Below, in pieces: positions 7,403-16,056 of a DNA stretch of 19,824 bases (position 1 is its first letter; each line of letters starts with the position of its first letter). The translations under genes and the position numbers were made by a program. This DNA comes from Bacteriovoracaceae bacterium UBA7695 (lineage in GTDB: Bacteria; Bdellovibrionota; Bacteriovoracia; Bacteriovoracales; Bacteriovoracaceae), in assembly GCA_002482685.1 (NCBI GenBank), contig DLGL01000081.1:1-19824 (forward strand), read 5' to 3'. The notes under the pieces are model-generated. The model saw nothing but the letters and a program-made list of their open reading frames with translations, was not told where the DNA came from and did not search any database.

Positions 7403-9399
7403 AACATAAACCTTAGATCTGTAAGCTTCTTCACCTCATCTCTGAGTTTAGCCGCTTCTTCAAAACGCAGCCCTTGTGAGGCTTCTTTCATCATTTGTTT
7501 CAGTTCCAATATTTTAGCATCAATTGCCTCAGGCGAAAGCTTCTGCTCGGAAATATCTTTATTCCGCCCTTTTTTATCAGATTTTTTAGCACCCCTCAGA
7601 ATTTCTATGACTCCCCCATTAATTTTCTTATTAACAGTGGTAGCGGTAATCCCATGTTCGCTATTGTACAAAGATTGCTTTTCACGACGCTCAGAAGTAA
7701 GTTTCATGGCCTCATCAATGCTTGGGGTGCGTTTAAAACCATAGAGAATAACTCTACCTTCAGAGTTACGGGCCGCTCGCCCAATAGTTTGAATGAGTGA
7801 ACGGGTCGATCTGAGAAATCCCTCTTTGTCAGCATCTAGGATGCCGACTAAGGCTACCTCTGGTATATCAAGGCCCTCTCTTAAAAGATTGATCCCTACT
7901 AAAATATCAAATTCACCTAATCGCAAATCACGTAAAATCTCCATTCTTTCCAGAGTATCGATATCTGAGTGTAGATACTTGATCCTCATTCCCACACCCC
8001 GGTAAAACGTCGTGAGCTCTTCGGCCAGACGTTTAGTGAGGGTAGTGATCAAAACACGGTATCCTTGAGAGATGACTTTTTTGGCCTCTATCAACATGTC
8101 ATCAACTTGATTTTTTGCGTCTTTAAATTCAATCACAGGATCCAGCAAACCCGTTGGCCGTATAATTTGTTCAACGTATTCACCCTTCGTCTGCTCAAGC
8201 TCATACTGAGCAGGAGTCGCAGAAACAAAGAGAACCTGATCCATCTTGGATTCAAACTCTGTGAAGTTCAGTGGCCTGTTATCCAGAGCACTCGGTAGCC
8301 TGAACCCATAATTCACGAGGTTTTGTTTTCTGGCACGGTCACCTTTAAACATCCCACCAACCTGAGGTATAGTGACGTGGGACTCATCAACAATCATAAG
8401 AAAGTTTTTTTTGAAGTAATCAATTAATGTCGGAGGTGGCTCTCCCGGACCTGCTCCAGACATGTGGCGGGAGTAGTTCTCAATACCAGGGCAGAACCCC
8501 ATTTCATCCAACATTTCCAGATCCAGTAAAGTTCTCTGCTGTAGGCGTTGAGCTTCCACTAACTTATTCTGACTTTCAAGCTCCTGAAGACGCTCACGGA
8601 GTTCAATTTTAATATTTCCTACAGCTGCTTTGAGTTTATCCTTACCAACGACATAGTGACTTTTTGGATAAATATCCACGCGGCTTAAAGACTGAAGGAC
8701 TTTACCCCGCATGGGATCGACAATAGAAATTCCGTCTATGATGTCATCAAAAAATTCAATTCGTACAACTTCAGACTCTTCATAAGCGGGAAATACTTCT
8801 ACAACATCTCCACGGACTCTAAAAGTTCCCCGGTGAAAATCCACATCGTTTCTTTGGTACTGAATTTCAACCAGTCTTCGTAAAAATTCATCTCGATCAA
8901 ATTTTTCCTGATCGAAGAGCATGATCCGCTGGTTAAAATACTCTTCCGGAGCACCAATTCCGTATATGCAACTCACAGAGGCAACAACGATTACATCTTC
9001 ACGGTCAAAAAGAGAGCGGGTAGCGGAATGTCGTAGTTTTTCAATTTCATCATTAATGGCCGAATCTTTCTCAATATAAGTATCTGAGCCCGGGACATAG
9101 GCTTCTGGCTGGTAGTAGTCGTAGTAAGAAACGAAGTACTCCACCGCATTGTGGGGGAAGAACTCTTTAAATTCGGCAAAAAGCTGGGCCGCCAGAGTTT
9201 TATTAGGCGCCAGGATTAAGGTCTTCTTCCCGAGGTTTTGAATAATGTTGGCCATCGCAAAGGTCTTCCCAGAGCCGGTCACACCCAGAAGTGTTTGAAA
9301 TGGTTCTTTATTTTTAAACGCCCGAGTCAGTTGACTGATGGCCGCTGGTTGATCGCCGGTGGGAGCGAAGGCCGATTCTAGTTTGAATTTAGTTGTCAT
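7399..9399 (-). CDS. uvrB: UvrABC excinuclease subunit B
   Basis: Damage-verifying ATPase of nucleotide excision repair: it is loaded on DNA by UvrA and recruits UvrC for incision. The 666 residues are close to the usual length. Visible are the Walker A GVTGSGKT (39-46), the Tyr-rich beta-hairpin start YFVSYYDYYQPEAYVP (about 88-103), the DESH Walker B box at Asp338, helicase motif VI around QTIGRAARN, and a C-terminal UVR domain (FEEAAKLRDEVKKL) that binds UvrC. The N-terminus MTTKFKLESAFAPTGDQP is typical, so the start is secure even though the Shine-Dalgarno is weak. It heads a three-gene coupled run and diverges from pyrB. The intergenic region holds a perfect inverted repeat that could be an SOS-type operator. 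Confidence 0.98.
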   Translation of the reverse strand: MTTKFKLESAFAPTGDQPAAISQLTRAFKNKEPFQTLLGVTGSGKTFAMANIIQNLGKKTLILAPNKTLAAQLFAEFKEFFPHNAVEYFVSYYDYYQPEAYVPGSDTYIEKDSAINDEIEKLRHSATRSLFDREDVIVVASVSCIYGIGAPEEYFNQRIMLFDQEKFDRDEFLRRLVEIQYQRNDVDFHRGTFRVRGDVVEVFPAYEESEVVRIEFFDDIIDGISIVDPMRGKVLQSLSRVDIYPKSHYVVGKDKLKAAVGNIKIELRERLQELESQNKLVEAQRLQQRTLLDLEMLDEMGFCPGIENYSRHMSGAGPGEPPPTLIDYFKKNFLMIVDESHVTIPQVGGMFKGDRARKQNLVNYGFRLPSALDNRPLNFTEFESKMDQVLFVSATPAQYELEQTKGEYVEQIIRPTGLLDPVIEFKDAKNQVDDMLIEAKKVISQGYRVLITTLTKRLAEELTTFYRGVGMRIKYLHSDIDTLERMEILRDLRLGEFDILVGINLLREGLDIPEVALVGILDADKEGFLRSTRSLIQTIGRAARNSEGRVILYGFKRTPSIDEAMKLTSERREKQSLYNSEHGITATTVNKKINGGVIEILRGAKKSDKKGRNKDISEQKLSPEAIDAKILELKQMMKEASQGLRFEEAAKLRDEVKKLTDLRFML

Positions 9400-9582
9400 A
9401 TATTTACTCTTGCCAAATGCCTGCGGTTGAATGAAATTAGGCTAAATATTCAAAGTCTGGGACTAGTTATATGGGTATGATGCCACTTTGCATCAATTTA
9501 AATTATCACGCCTCCAACACCTTAGTATACCCTAATTCATTTCAATTTTCTTTCACCAATTCAGTTCACTCTCAGGAGGATA
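9400..9582. other. Divergent intergenic region between uvrB and pyrB
   Basis: This 183-base AT-rich region must hold both promoters. Toward uvrB, TTGATG (9496-9491) and TATAAC (9471-9466) form a poor promoter pair with a 19-base spacer, and TATACT at 9529-9524 is another possible -10. Toward pyrB, TATGAT (9476-9481) is a possible -10 without a good -35. A strong AGGAGG sits just before the pyrB ATG. I see no attenuator hairpin with a T run in the pyrB leader. Confidence 0.45.
9478..9495. promoter_or_regulatory. Perfect inverted repeat, candidate operator
   Basis: TGATGC and GCATCA form a perfect 6-6-6 inverted repeat. It lies inside the spacer of the best uvrB promoter candidate and overlaps the candidate pyrB -10. 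Position and symmetry suggest a dimeric repressor site. LexA is one guess because uvrB is a common SOS gene, but I know of no LexA box of this form. Confidence 0.4.
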
Positions 9583-10491
9583 ATGATCAAGCATTTCCTG
9601 TCACTCTCTAGTTTCCCCCAGTCCGACTTATTTTCCCTTATTCAAAGGGCCCAATTCTTTTTTCTCAACCAGCACCAACCCGATAAAATCAATCATCTCT
9701 TAAAAGACCGAATTTTTGCCAACGTATTTTACGAGCCAAGCACTCGGACCCGCTGCTCTTTTGAGATTGCTGCTAAAAAGTTAGGTGCCGATGTTGTGAA
9801 TTTTGTACCGGAAAATTCAAGTGTCAAAAAAGGTGAAACTGTTTACGACACACTCAAAACGCTGGAAAGCCTTGGAGTGAATGGAATCGTTTTCCGTCAT
9901 GCCGATGATCACATTCTCGATTTATTACAACCTCAGTTGAAGCTTCCGCTTATCAATGCAGGAGCAGGAAAGAACGAGCATCCCTCACAGGGACTTCTTG
10001 ATCTATTAACACTCTTTCAGGAATTCGGAAAACTTGAAGGTCTCAAAGTTGCAGTTTGTGGTGATGTTAAACATTCCCGAGTTGCTGGCTCATTGATGGT
10101 GGCCGCAAGAATTTTTGGCATGAAGATCTATCTTTGTGGTCCTCAGAGTCTTATGCCTGATGTATCTGATCAATACGTAGAACGAGCGGATTTCGATAAA
10201 GTTGTTCCAGAAGTGGATGCAGTAATGATGCTCAGGATTCAACTCGAACGACATGAGAATCTTGACCTGAATCCAAAGACCTATCACGACGAATTTGGAA
10301 TGAATCAAAGCAGGCAACTACTGATGAAGAAGAATGCGATCATTCTGCATCCAGGTCCTTTCAACCGAGGGGTTGAGATTTCTGATGATATGGTCGAACA
10401 TGCACAATCAAGAATTTTTAAGCAAATGAATAATGGTGTTGCAGCAAGAATGGCAGTTTTAGAATGGGCAATAAATGGGAGCAAGAAATGA
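9583..10491 (+). CDS. pyrB: Aspartate carbamoyltransferase catalytic subunit
   Basis: Condenses carbamoyl phosphate with L-aspartate to carbamoyl aspartate, the committed step of pyrimidine synthesis. The 302-residue chain is the usual catalytic-subunit length. The carbamoyl-phosphate loop STRTR is at 53-57, followed by the 80s loop SSVKKGET with its Lys, the HPSQGLLDL motif (133-141) and the C-terminal HPGPFNRG (256-263) that helps bind aspartate. No regulatory subunit (PyrI) or dihydroorotase gene is adjacent, so the enzyme may work as a bare trimer or with a distant partner. The ATG is preceded by AGGAGG three bases away, a strong if closely spaced site. It opens the pyrB-carA-carB-pyrF-pyrE-lysA run, and its stop overlaps carA by ATGA. 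Confidence 0.97.
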   Translation: MIKHFLSLSSFPQSDLFSLIQRAQFFFLNQHQPDKINHLLKDRIFANVFYEPSTRTRCSFEIAAKKLGADVVNFVPENSSVKKGETVYDTLKTLESLGVNGIVFRHADDHILDLLQPQLKLPLINAGAGKNEHPSQGLLDLLTLFQEFGKLEGLKVAVCGDVKHSRVAGSLMVAARIFGMKIYLCGPQSLMPDVSDQYVERADFDKVVPEVDAVMMLRIQLERHENLDLNPKTYHDEFGMNQSRQLLMKKNAIILHPGPFNRGVEISDDMVEHAQSRIFKQMNNGVAARMAVLEWAINGSKK

Positions 10492-11561
10492 AACAAATCA
10501 AACTGGTTCTAGAAACTGGTGAAGAGTACCTGGGAGAATCTGTCGGTGCTGACATTGATAACATTTTTTCATTAGGTGAACTTGTTTTTAATACCAGTAT
10601 GACCGGTTATCAGGAAATTCTTTCCGACCCCTCTTATTGCGATCAGATCATAGTGATGACTTATCCCCTTATAGGAAACTATGGGGTGAACAAAGACGAT
10701 TTTGAATCTCTCGCCCCGGCACTAAAAGGTATGGTAATGAGGGAATGTGCAGAAGAAGGATCAAACTGGAGGAATGAGTACTCCCTCCGGGAACTTCTAA
10801 AACGGTTTAAAATCCCTGCCATTGCTGGAATCGATACCCGCGAGCTAACTAAAAAAATTCGGGACCGGGGTGTAATGAAAGCAGTTCTAGCACCTGTAAG
10901 TTACCCTAAGCATAATATTGAACTTGTTTTGACACGCTCTCTTGGAACGGATCAAATTCAAAGAGTATCCACCAAAAGTCCAATTCACTTTCCAGGGGAA
11001 GGGAAACGGATTGTTATGATGGATTTTGGTTATAAGAAAAATATCCTGAGCTCACTACTGCGCAGGAACTGCGACGTGGTCGTAGTTCCGTGGAATTCTT
11101 CTGTAGAAGTTATAGAAAGCTTCAGACCACAAGGACTTTTGCTTTCAAACGGTCCAGGAAATCCGAAAGATGTGCCTGAGGTTCTCCCAACTATCCGCAC
11201 CCTTCAGAAAAAATATCCCATGTTCTCCATTTGTATGGGTCATCAACTTTTTGCTCTGGCAAATGGCGCTGAGACCGAAAAAATGAAATTTGGTAATAGA
11301 GGTGGGAATCATCCGGTTAAAGATCTCAAACTTGGAAAAGTTTTTATGAGTTCTCAGAACCATGGTTACGCTGTCACAGAAGCGTCGGTGAAAACTTCAG
11401 AACTTGAAGTCACTCAGATCAACATAAACGATAAATCAATCGAGGGCCTCAGGCATAAAACTCTTCCGGCGTTTTCAGTTCAGTATCACCCGGAAGCCTC
11501 CCCTGGACCGGAAGATACTGCGTGGCTATTTGATGATTTTTTAAACTCAATCAGGAACTAA
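10488..11561 (+). CDS. carA: Carbamoyl-phosphate synthase small (glutaminase) subunit
   Basis: Releases ammonia from glutamine and passes it through a tunnel to CarB. The 357-residue protein has an N-terminal small-subunit domain (NTSMTGYQEILSDPSY near 35-50) and a class I glutamine amidotransferase domain. The triad is Cys249 in SICMGHQ, His334 and Glu336 in QYHPEASPGPED. I chose the ATG at 10488 because it gives the standard N-terminus MKQIKLVLETGEEY, overlaps the pyrB stop as ATGA and has GGGAG six bases upstream. An in-frame ATG at 10464 would add eight unusual residues inside pyrB. It is followed after four bases by carB. Confidence 0.97.
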   Translation: MKQIKLVLETGEEYLGESVGADIDNIFSLGELVFNTSMTGYQEILSDPSYCDQIIVMTYPLIGNYGVNKDDFESLAPALKGMVMRECAEEGSNWRNEYSLRELLKRFKIPAIAGIDTRELTKKIRDRGVMKAVLAPVSYPKHNIELVLTRSLGTDQIQRVSTKSPIHFPGEGKRIVMMDFGYKKNILSSLLRRNCDVVVVPWNSSVEVIESFRPQGLLLSNGPGNPKDVPEVLPTIRTLQKKYPMFSICMGHQLFALANGAETEKMKFGNRGGNHPVKDLKLGKVFMSSQNHGYAVTEASVKTSELEVTQININDKSIEGLRHKTLPAFSVQYHPEASPGPEDTAWLFDDFLNSIRN

Positions 11562-11565
11562 TATT

Positions 11566-14500
11566 ATGCCAATAAATAAAAATCTCAAAAAAGTTTTAGT
11601 CATTGGTTCAGGCCCCATCGTTATTGGACAAGCGGCTGAGTTTGATTACTCAGGCACTCAGGCCGTAAAATCTCTCATTGAAGAAGGTGTGGAAGTTGTT
11701 CTGGTGAATTCAAATCCGGCAACAATCATGACGGACAAAGAAACGGCCCACAAAGTCTATATTGAGCCTCTTAACGTAGAGTTCCTGTTAAAAATTATTC
11801 ACAAAGAAAAGCCAGATGGACTCCTCCCTACGCTAGGTGGGCAGACCGCCTTAAATCTTGCTGTTAAGCTGGAAGAAGAAGGGCATCTTAAGCGATTAGG
11901 AGTTCAACTCCTGGGTTGCAATGTCGACACCATACAGAAAGCAGAGGACAGAAAGCTCTTCAAAGACCTGATGAAAGAAATTGGTGAGCCCGTTCCTGAC
12001 AGTAAAATTGTAATGACCACTCAAGAGTCCTTAGAATTTGCCAACAAGATTGGCTATCCCCTTATCGTTCGTCCGGCGTTCACACTCGGGGGAACTGGCG
12101 GTGGTATAGCTAGTAATGAAATTGAACTTATTGCTATTACTAATTCAGGCCTGGCCGCCTCTCCGATTCAGCAGTGTTTAATTGAACGATCAATCGCCGG
12201 TTTTAAAGAAGTTGAATACGAAGTTATCCGCGACAGTAATGATAACTGCATTATTGTTTGTAACATGGAAAACATTGACCCGGTCGGTGTTCATACAGGT
12301 GACTCGATTGTAGTAGCGCCTAGCCAGACCTTGAGTGATAAGGAGTACCAGCTTCTAAGATCCTCTGCTTTAAAAATCATCCGCTCTCTTAAAATCGAAG
12401 GCGGCTGCAACGTTCAATACGCCATGGACCCTCATTCATTTCAATACTATGTTATTGAAGTCAATCCGCGTGTTTCCCGATCATCTGCACTTGCTTCAAA
12501 AGCAACTGGCTACCCTATCGCTAAGATCGCGGCCAAAATTGCTATTGGTCTTACTATGGATGAAATTATTAATCCCGTTACAAAAAAGACCTATGCTTGT
12601 TTTGAGCCCGCCCTGGATTATGTCGTTTCAAAAATTCCACGTTTCCCATTTGATAAATTTGTGACGGCGAATCGTCGCCTCGGAACCCAGATGAAAGCAA
12701 CTGGTGAAGTGATGGCGTTAGGTCGCACTTATGAAGAGGCACTCTTAAAATCCGTCAGATGCCTGGAAGTAGGACTATTCCACCTGGAGCTTCCGGCCTA
12801 TAAAAATAAATCTCTGACTGAGCTTACAGATAAAATACTTAAGCAAGATGATGAGCGCCTTTTTGCCATATCCGAAGCTCTACGGGCCGGAATGACTTCT
12901 AAAGAGATCAACCGGCTCACTAAGATGGATTTCTTCTTCCTTGGAAAAATCGAAAAAATTATTGCCATGGAAAAAACACTCTTGCAGGAAGGAAAAACAG
13001 TGGAGGCCATCAAGGCCGCCAAAAAAATGGGCTTCTCTGATATTTATATTTCCAAGCTCCTCAATATCCCAGAAAAAGATCTTTATGACTGGAGAAAGAA
13101 AAACGGGATTATGCCTGTTTTTAAAATGGTGGATACCTGCGCTGGTGAATTTGAATCGTCTACCCCCTACTACTATTCAACATACGAATCTCAGGACGAA
13201 GTCCTTGAATCCACAAAACAAAAAGTCGTCGTTCTGGGGTCAGGGCCAATCCGTATCGGTCAGGGGATCGAATTTGATTACGCCACTGTTCACGCTATCG
13301 ATGCCATCCGCTCCATGGGGTATGAAGCCATTGTCATTAACAACAATCCAGAAACAGTTTCTACCGATTTTAACATTTCAGATCGCCTTTATTTCGAACC
13401 ACTAACAGTCGAAGACGTCTGCCACGTTCTTGAACGTGAAAAGCCGCTAGGAGTAGTTGTGCAGTTTGGCGGTCAAACGGCCATCAATCTGGCACAAGGA
13501 CTTCAAGAAAGAGGAGTTAACATACTTGGAACGTCAGTGGATGATATTGACCGTGCCGAAGACCGTAAGCGGTTTGAAGAGTTGGTGAGAAGTTTAGATA
13601 TTGCTCAACCATTGGGCTGTACAGTGACTTCAATAAATGAAGCTGTTGAGAAATCGGCCCACTTAGGATTTCCGGTTATCGTGAGACCTTCCTATGTTAT
13701 TGGCGGGCGAGCGATGGAAATTGTGTATAACGAACATGAGCTTCTGGATTATATGAAGCGAGCTGTACAGGTAAATCCGGAGCACCCGGTATTAATTGAC
13801 CGTTACATGATTGGTAGAGAAATTGAAGTCGACGCTATAAGTGATGGTGAAACTGTTTTCATTCCAGGGATCATGGAACACATAGAAAAGGCCGGGGTTC
13901 ACTCCGGGGATTCAATTGCTGTTTATCCTCCTCAGACGGTTTCAAAAAAACTTTTAGACAAACTCTCGGAGACTACCCTTCTCATAACAAAGGCCCTCAA
14001 AATTAAGGGCCTCATAAACCTTCAGTACGTAATTTATCAGGATGAGGTTTATATTCTGGAAGTAAATCCTCGCGCTTCGCGAACGGTTCCATTCCTGTCA
14101 AAGGTCACAGGCGTTCAAATGGCAAAAGTCGCCACTCGCGCTGTGATGGGTGAGAGTCTTATAAAACAAGGCTACTTCCACGGGACATTGGCCCCTAAAG
14201 ACGATATAGCTGTGAAAGCACCAGTCTTTTCATTCGCTAAACTCTCCGATGTCGAAATTGCTCTTGGCCCTGAGATGAAATCAACCGGTGAAGTCATGGG
14301 CAAAGATAAGGTTTTTGAAAAGGCCCTGCATAAAGCATTTGTAGCAGCTGGAGTCATTATTCCTGACTCTGGAACAATACTGGCCACAATCAATGACGTA
14401 GATAAAGAAGATGCCATAAAGCTCTTTCAGCGCTTCTACCATGTGGGATTTGATTTTGTGGCCACTGCAGGAACCGCCAAATTACTCAAGGCCCGGGGAA

Positions 14501-14745
14501 TACCTGTCAGGGTAGTTGACCGAATTGGAGAATCCGAAAACGATATTATCAAAGAAATCAAATCCGGACGAGTCTCACTCATCATCAATACAATTTCAAA
14601 AAGTAAAAATGTTGAATCCGACGGATTCAAAATGCGCCGGGTAGCAGTTGAACGCGGCCTTCTTTGTCTCACTTCTTTGGATACAACGGAAGCCCTACTC
14701 AAAACGATAGAAAGAAACTCCTACACCATGGAGCCTCTTTCATGA
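11566..14745 (+). CDS. carB: Carbamoyl-phosphate synthase large subunit
   Basis: Makes carbamoyl phosphate from bicarbonate, ammonia and two ATP, for both pyrimidines and arginine. The 1059 residues are close to the usual length of about 1070. The internal duplication is clear: each half starts with a GSGPI(V/R)IGQ motif (about 16 and 560) and has its own ATP-grasp loop, RPAFTLGG at 169 and RPSYVIGG at 707. An EVNPR metal-binding motif occurs in each half. The C-terminal methylglyoxal-synthase-like domain (about 930 on) contains ATAGTAKLL and is the usual site for effectors such as UMP or ornithine. An AGGA lies at the carA end, four bases of gap precede the ATG, and the stop overlaps pyrF by ATGA. 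Nothing is missing or broken. Confidence 0.98.
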   Translation: MPINKNLKKVLVIGSGPIVIGQAAEFDYSGTQAVKSLIEEGVEVVLVNSNPATIMTDKETAHKVYIEPLNVEFLLKIIHKEKPDGLLPTLGGQTALNLAVKLEEEGHLKRLGVQLLGCNVDTIQKAEDRKLFKDLMKEIGEPVPDSKIVMTTQESLEFANKIGYPLIVRPAFTLGGTGGGIASNEIELIAITNSGLAASPIQQCLIERSIAGFKEVEYEVIRDSNDNCIIVCNMENIDPVGVHTGDSIVVAPSQTLSDKEYQLLRSSALKIIRSLKIEGGCNVQYAMDPHSFQYYVIEVNPRVSRSSALASKATGYPIAKIAAKIAIGLTMDEIINPVTKKTYACFEPALDYVVSKIPRFPFDKFVTANRRLGTQMKATGEVMALGRTYEEALLKSVRCLEVGLFHLELPAYKNKSLTELTDKILKQDDERLFAISEALRAGMTSKEINRLTKMDFFFLGKIEKIIAMEKTLLQEGKTVEAIKAAKKMGFSDIYISKLLNIPEKDLYDWRKKNGIMPVFKMVDTCAGEFESSTPYYYSTYESQDEVLESTKQKVVVLGSGPIRIGQGIEFDYATVHAIDAIRSMGYEAIVINNNPETVSTDFNISDRLYFEPLTVEDVCHVLEREKPLGVVVQFGGQTAINLAQGLQERGVNILGTSVDDIDRAEDRKRFEELVRSLDIAQPLGCTVTSINEAVEKSAHLGFPVIVRPSYVIGGRAMEIVYNEHELLDYMKRAVQVNPEHPVLIDRYMIGREIEVDAISDGETVFIPGIMEHIEKAGVHSGDSIAVYPPQTVSKKLLDKLSETTLLITKALKIKGLINLQYVIYQDEVYILEVNPRASRTVPFLSKVTGVQMAKVATRAVMGESLIKQGYFHGTLAPKDDIAVKAPVFSFAKLSDVEIALGPEMKSTGEVMGKDKVFEKALHKAFVAAGVIIPDSGTILATINDVDKEDAIKLFQRFYHVGFDFVATAGTAKLLKARGIPVRVVDRIGESENDIIKEIKSGRVSLIINTISKSKNVESDGFKMRRVAVERGLLCLTSLDTTEALLKTIERNSYTMEPLS

Positions 14746-15437
14746 TCCCAGCAGAAAAAATCATTGTGGCACTGGACACGCAGGATGAAGCTAAACTTGA
14801 TGCTCTATTCCTTGCCCTTGGTGGGGAAAAAATCTGGGTTAAGGTTGGTATGGAGCTTTTCTATGCCCTGGGACCACAGGTTATTTTTAAAGCTAAAGAA
14901 AAAGGCTTCAATGTTTTTTTGGATTTAAAACTCCATGACATTCCCAATACAGTCTCTCAGGCGCTGAAATCTCTTTCCCGACTGCCTATTGATATGATCA
15001 ATGTCCATGCTGCCGGTGGAAAAGAAATGATGATGAAAAGCTATGAGGCAATGTCAGGGCTCTCCAAAAGGCCACTTCTCATCGCCGTGACTCAGCTAAC
15101 AAGTACAACTCAGGAGCAGATGAATTTGGACCAGAGAATTTATGGAAAGATTGAAGACTCTGTTCTTCACTACGCAACCATTGCTTCAGAGGCAAAATTT
15201 GATGGTGTAGTTTCTTCCCCACTTGAAGTGGCACTGATAAAAGAAAAACTCGGAAAAAACTTTTTAACAGTTACCCCGGGTATCCGGCCTGCCGGCGGCG
15301 ATCTTAACGATCAAAAGCGCGTGACCACTCCTCAGGAGGCTTTGAGCCTCGGCACAGATTTTATGGTTATCGGTCGCCCTATTACGGCCAGCTCTGATCC
15401 CCGAGCGGCACTCAAGGACATTCTACAAGGAAAATAA
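14742..15437 (+). CDS. pyrF: Orotidine 5'-phosphate decarboxylase
   Basis: Catalyses the last step to UMP by decarboxylating OMP. The 231-residue chain is of bacterial type. The catalytic cluster DLKLHD (Asp61, Lys63, Asp66) is intact, with phosphate-binding segments TPGIRP and VIGRPIT near the C-terminus. The ATG at 14742 overlaps the carB stop (ATGA), has GGAG eight bases upstream and gives the standard start MIPAEKIIVALD. A longer in-frame start at 14664 would place 26 unrelated residues inside carB and is rejected. pyrE follows after a one-base gap. Confidence 0.97.
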   Translation: MIPAEKIIVALDTQDEAKLDALFLALGGEKIWVKVGMELFYALGPQVIFKAKEKGFNVFLDLKLHDIPNTVSQALKSLSRLPIDMINVHAAGGKEMMMKSYEAMSGLSKRPLLIAVTQLTSTTQEQMNLDQRIYGKIEDSVLHYATIASEAKFDGVVSSPLEVALIKEKLGKNFLTVTPGIRPAGGDLNDQKRVTTPQEALSLGTDFMVIGRPITASSDPRAALKDILQGK

Positions 15438-15438
15438 A

Positions 15439-16056
15439 ATGAACGATGCTCAAGCAGTTGCCCGGATTCTACTTAAAGAGAAGGCTGTATTTTTGCGACC
15501 CGACGATATGTTTACATGGACCTCAGGGATCAAGTCTCCGGTTTATTGCGATAACCGTCTTCTCATTTCAACTGTTAAGTCTCGTGAAACGATAGTCAAA
15601 GCTTTTTGCCAGAAACTGGCCGGTCAAAAAATTGATTTTATTGCTGGCACCGCGACTGCTGGAATCCCATGGGCCGCCTGGATTGCCTATGAGATGAAGC
15701 TACCCATGATTTATGTCCGTAGTTCTTCAAAAGATCACGGCAGGCAAAATGCTATCGAAGGATCTGCTCCAGAGGGATCTCAATGTGTTTTGATTGAAGA
15801 TTTAATCTCAACGGGTAAAAGTTCAATCGCTGCGGCCCGGAAACTTCAGGAAGCCGGCCTGGTTGTAACTGAAGTCATGAGTATCTTTACTTACGGCTTT
15901 GCCGAAGTTGATAAGATCTTTGCTGATGCAAAAATGAGCTTTCAGTCGCTATCAAATTTTGATGTTTTGGCACAGGTCGCTTATGATGATAAGGTTTTAG
16001 ACTCTCAAACTCTGGACCAGGTCCTTACCTGGCGAAAAGGCGTGGTATTTCCGTGA
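15439..16056 (+). CDS. pyrE: Orotate phosphoribosyltransferase
   Basis: Attaches orotate to PRPP to form OMP, the substrate of PyrF. It has 205 residues, the normal size for this enzyme. The PRPP-binding motif CVLIEDLISTGKSS (116-129) with the acidic pair Glu120-Asp121 is clear, and the flexible catalytic loop SSSKDHGRQN (95-104) carries Lys98 and His100. AAGGA is well placed seven bases before the ATG. It lies directly behind pyrF, and its stop codon overlaps the GTG start of lysA. It therefore sits in the middle of the transcript rather than at its end. Confidence 0.95.
   Translation: MNDAQAVARILLKEKAVFLRPDDMFTWTSGIKSPVYCDNRLLISTVKSRETIVKAFCQKLAGQKIDFIAGTATAGIPWAAWIAYEMKLPMIYVRSSSKDHGRQNAIEGSAPEGSQCVLIEDLISTGKSSIAAARKLQEAGLVVTEVMSIFTYGFAEVDKIFADAKMSFQSLSNFDVLAQVAYDDKVLDSQTLDQVLTWRKGVVFP

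Noticed and set aside
9400..9582. Transcription attenuator in the pyrB leader
   Set aside because: No GC-rich hairpin followed by a T run was found, nor a T/C-rich tract with alternative pairing.
10464..10487. Earlier ATG start for carA
   Set aside because: It lies within pyrB and adds eight residues not seen in the family; the ATGA overlap with GGGAG at 10488 is better.
12941..13405. 154-codon open frame inside carB
   Set aside because: It lies in another frame of a clearly conserved gene, with low-complexity Lys/Pro/Ser content typical of a shadow.
14664..14741. Earlier ATG start for pyrF
   Set aside because: It would put 26 unrelated residues inside carB; ATG 14742 has a Shine-Dalgarno and the standard N-terminus.
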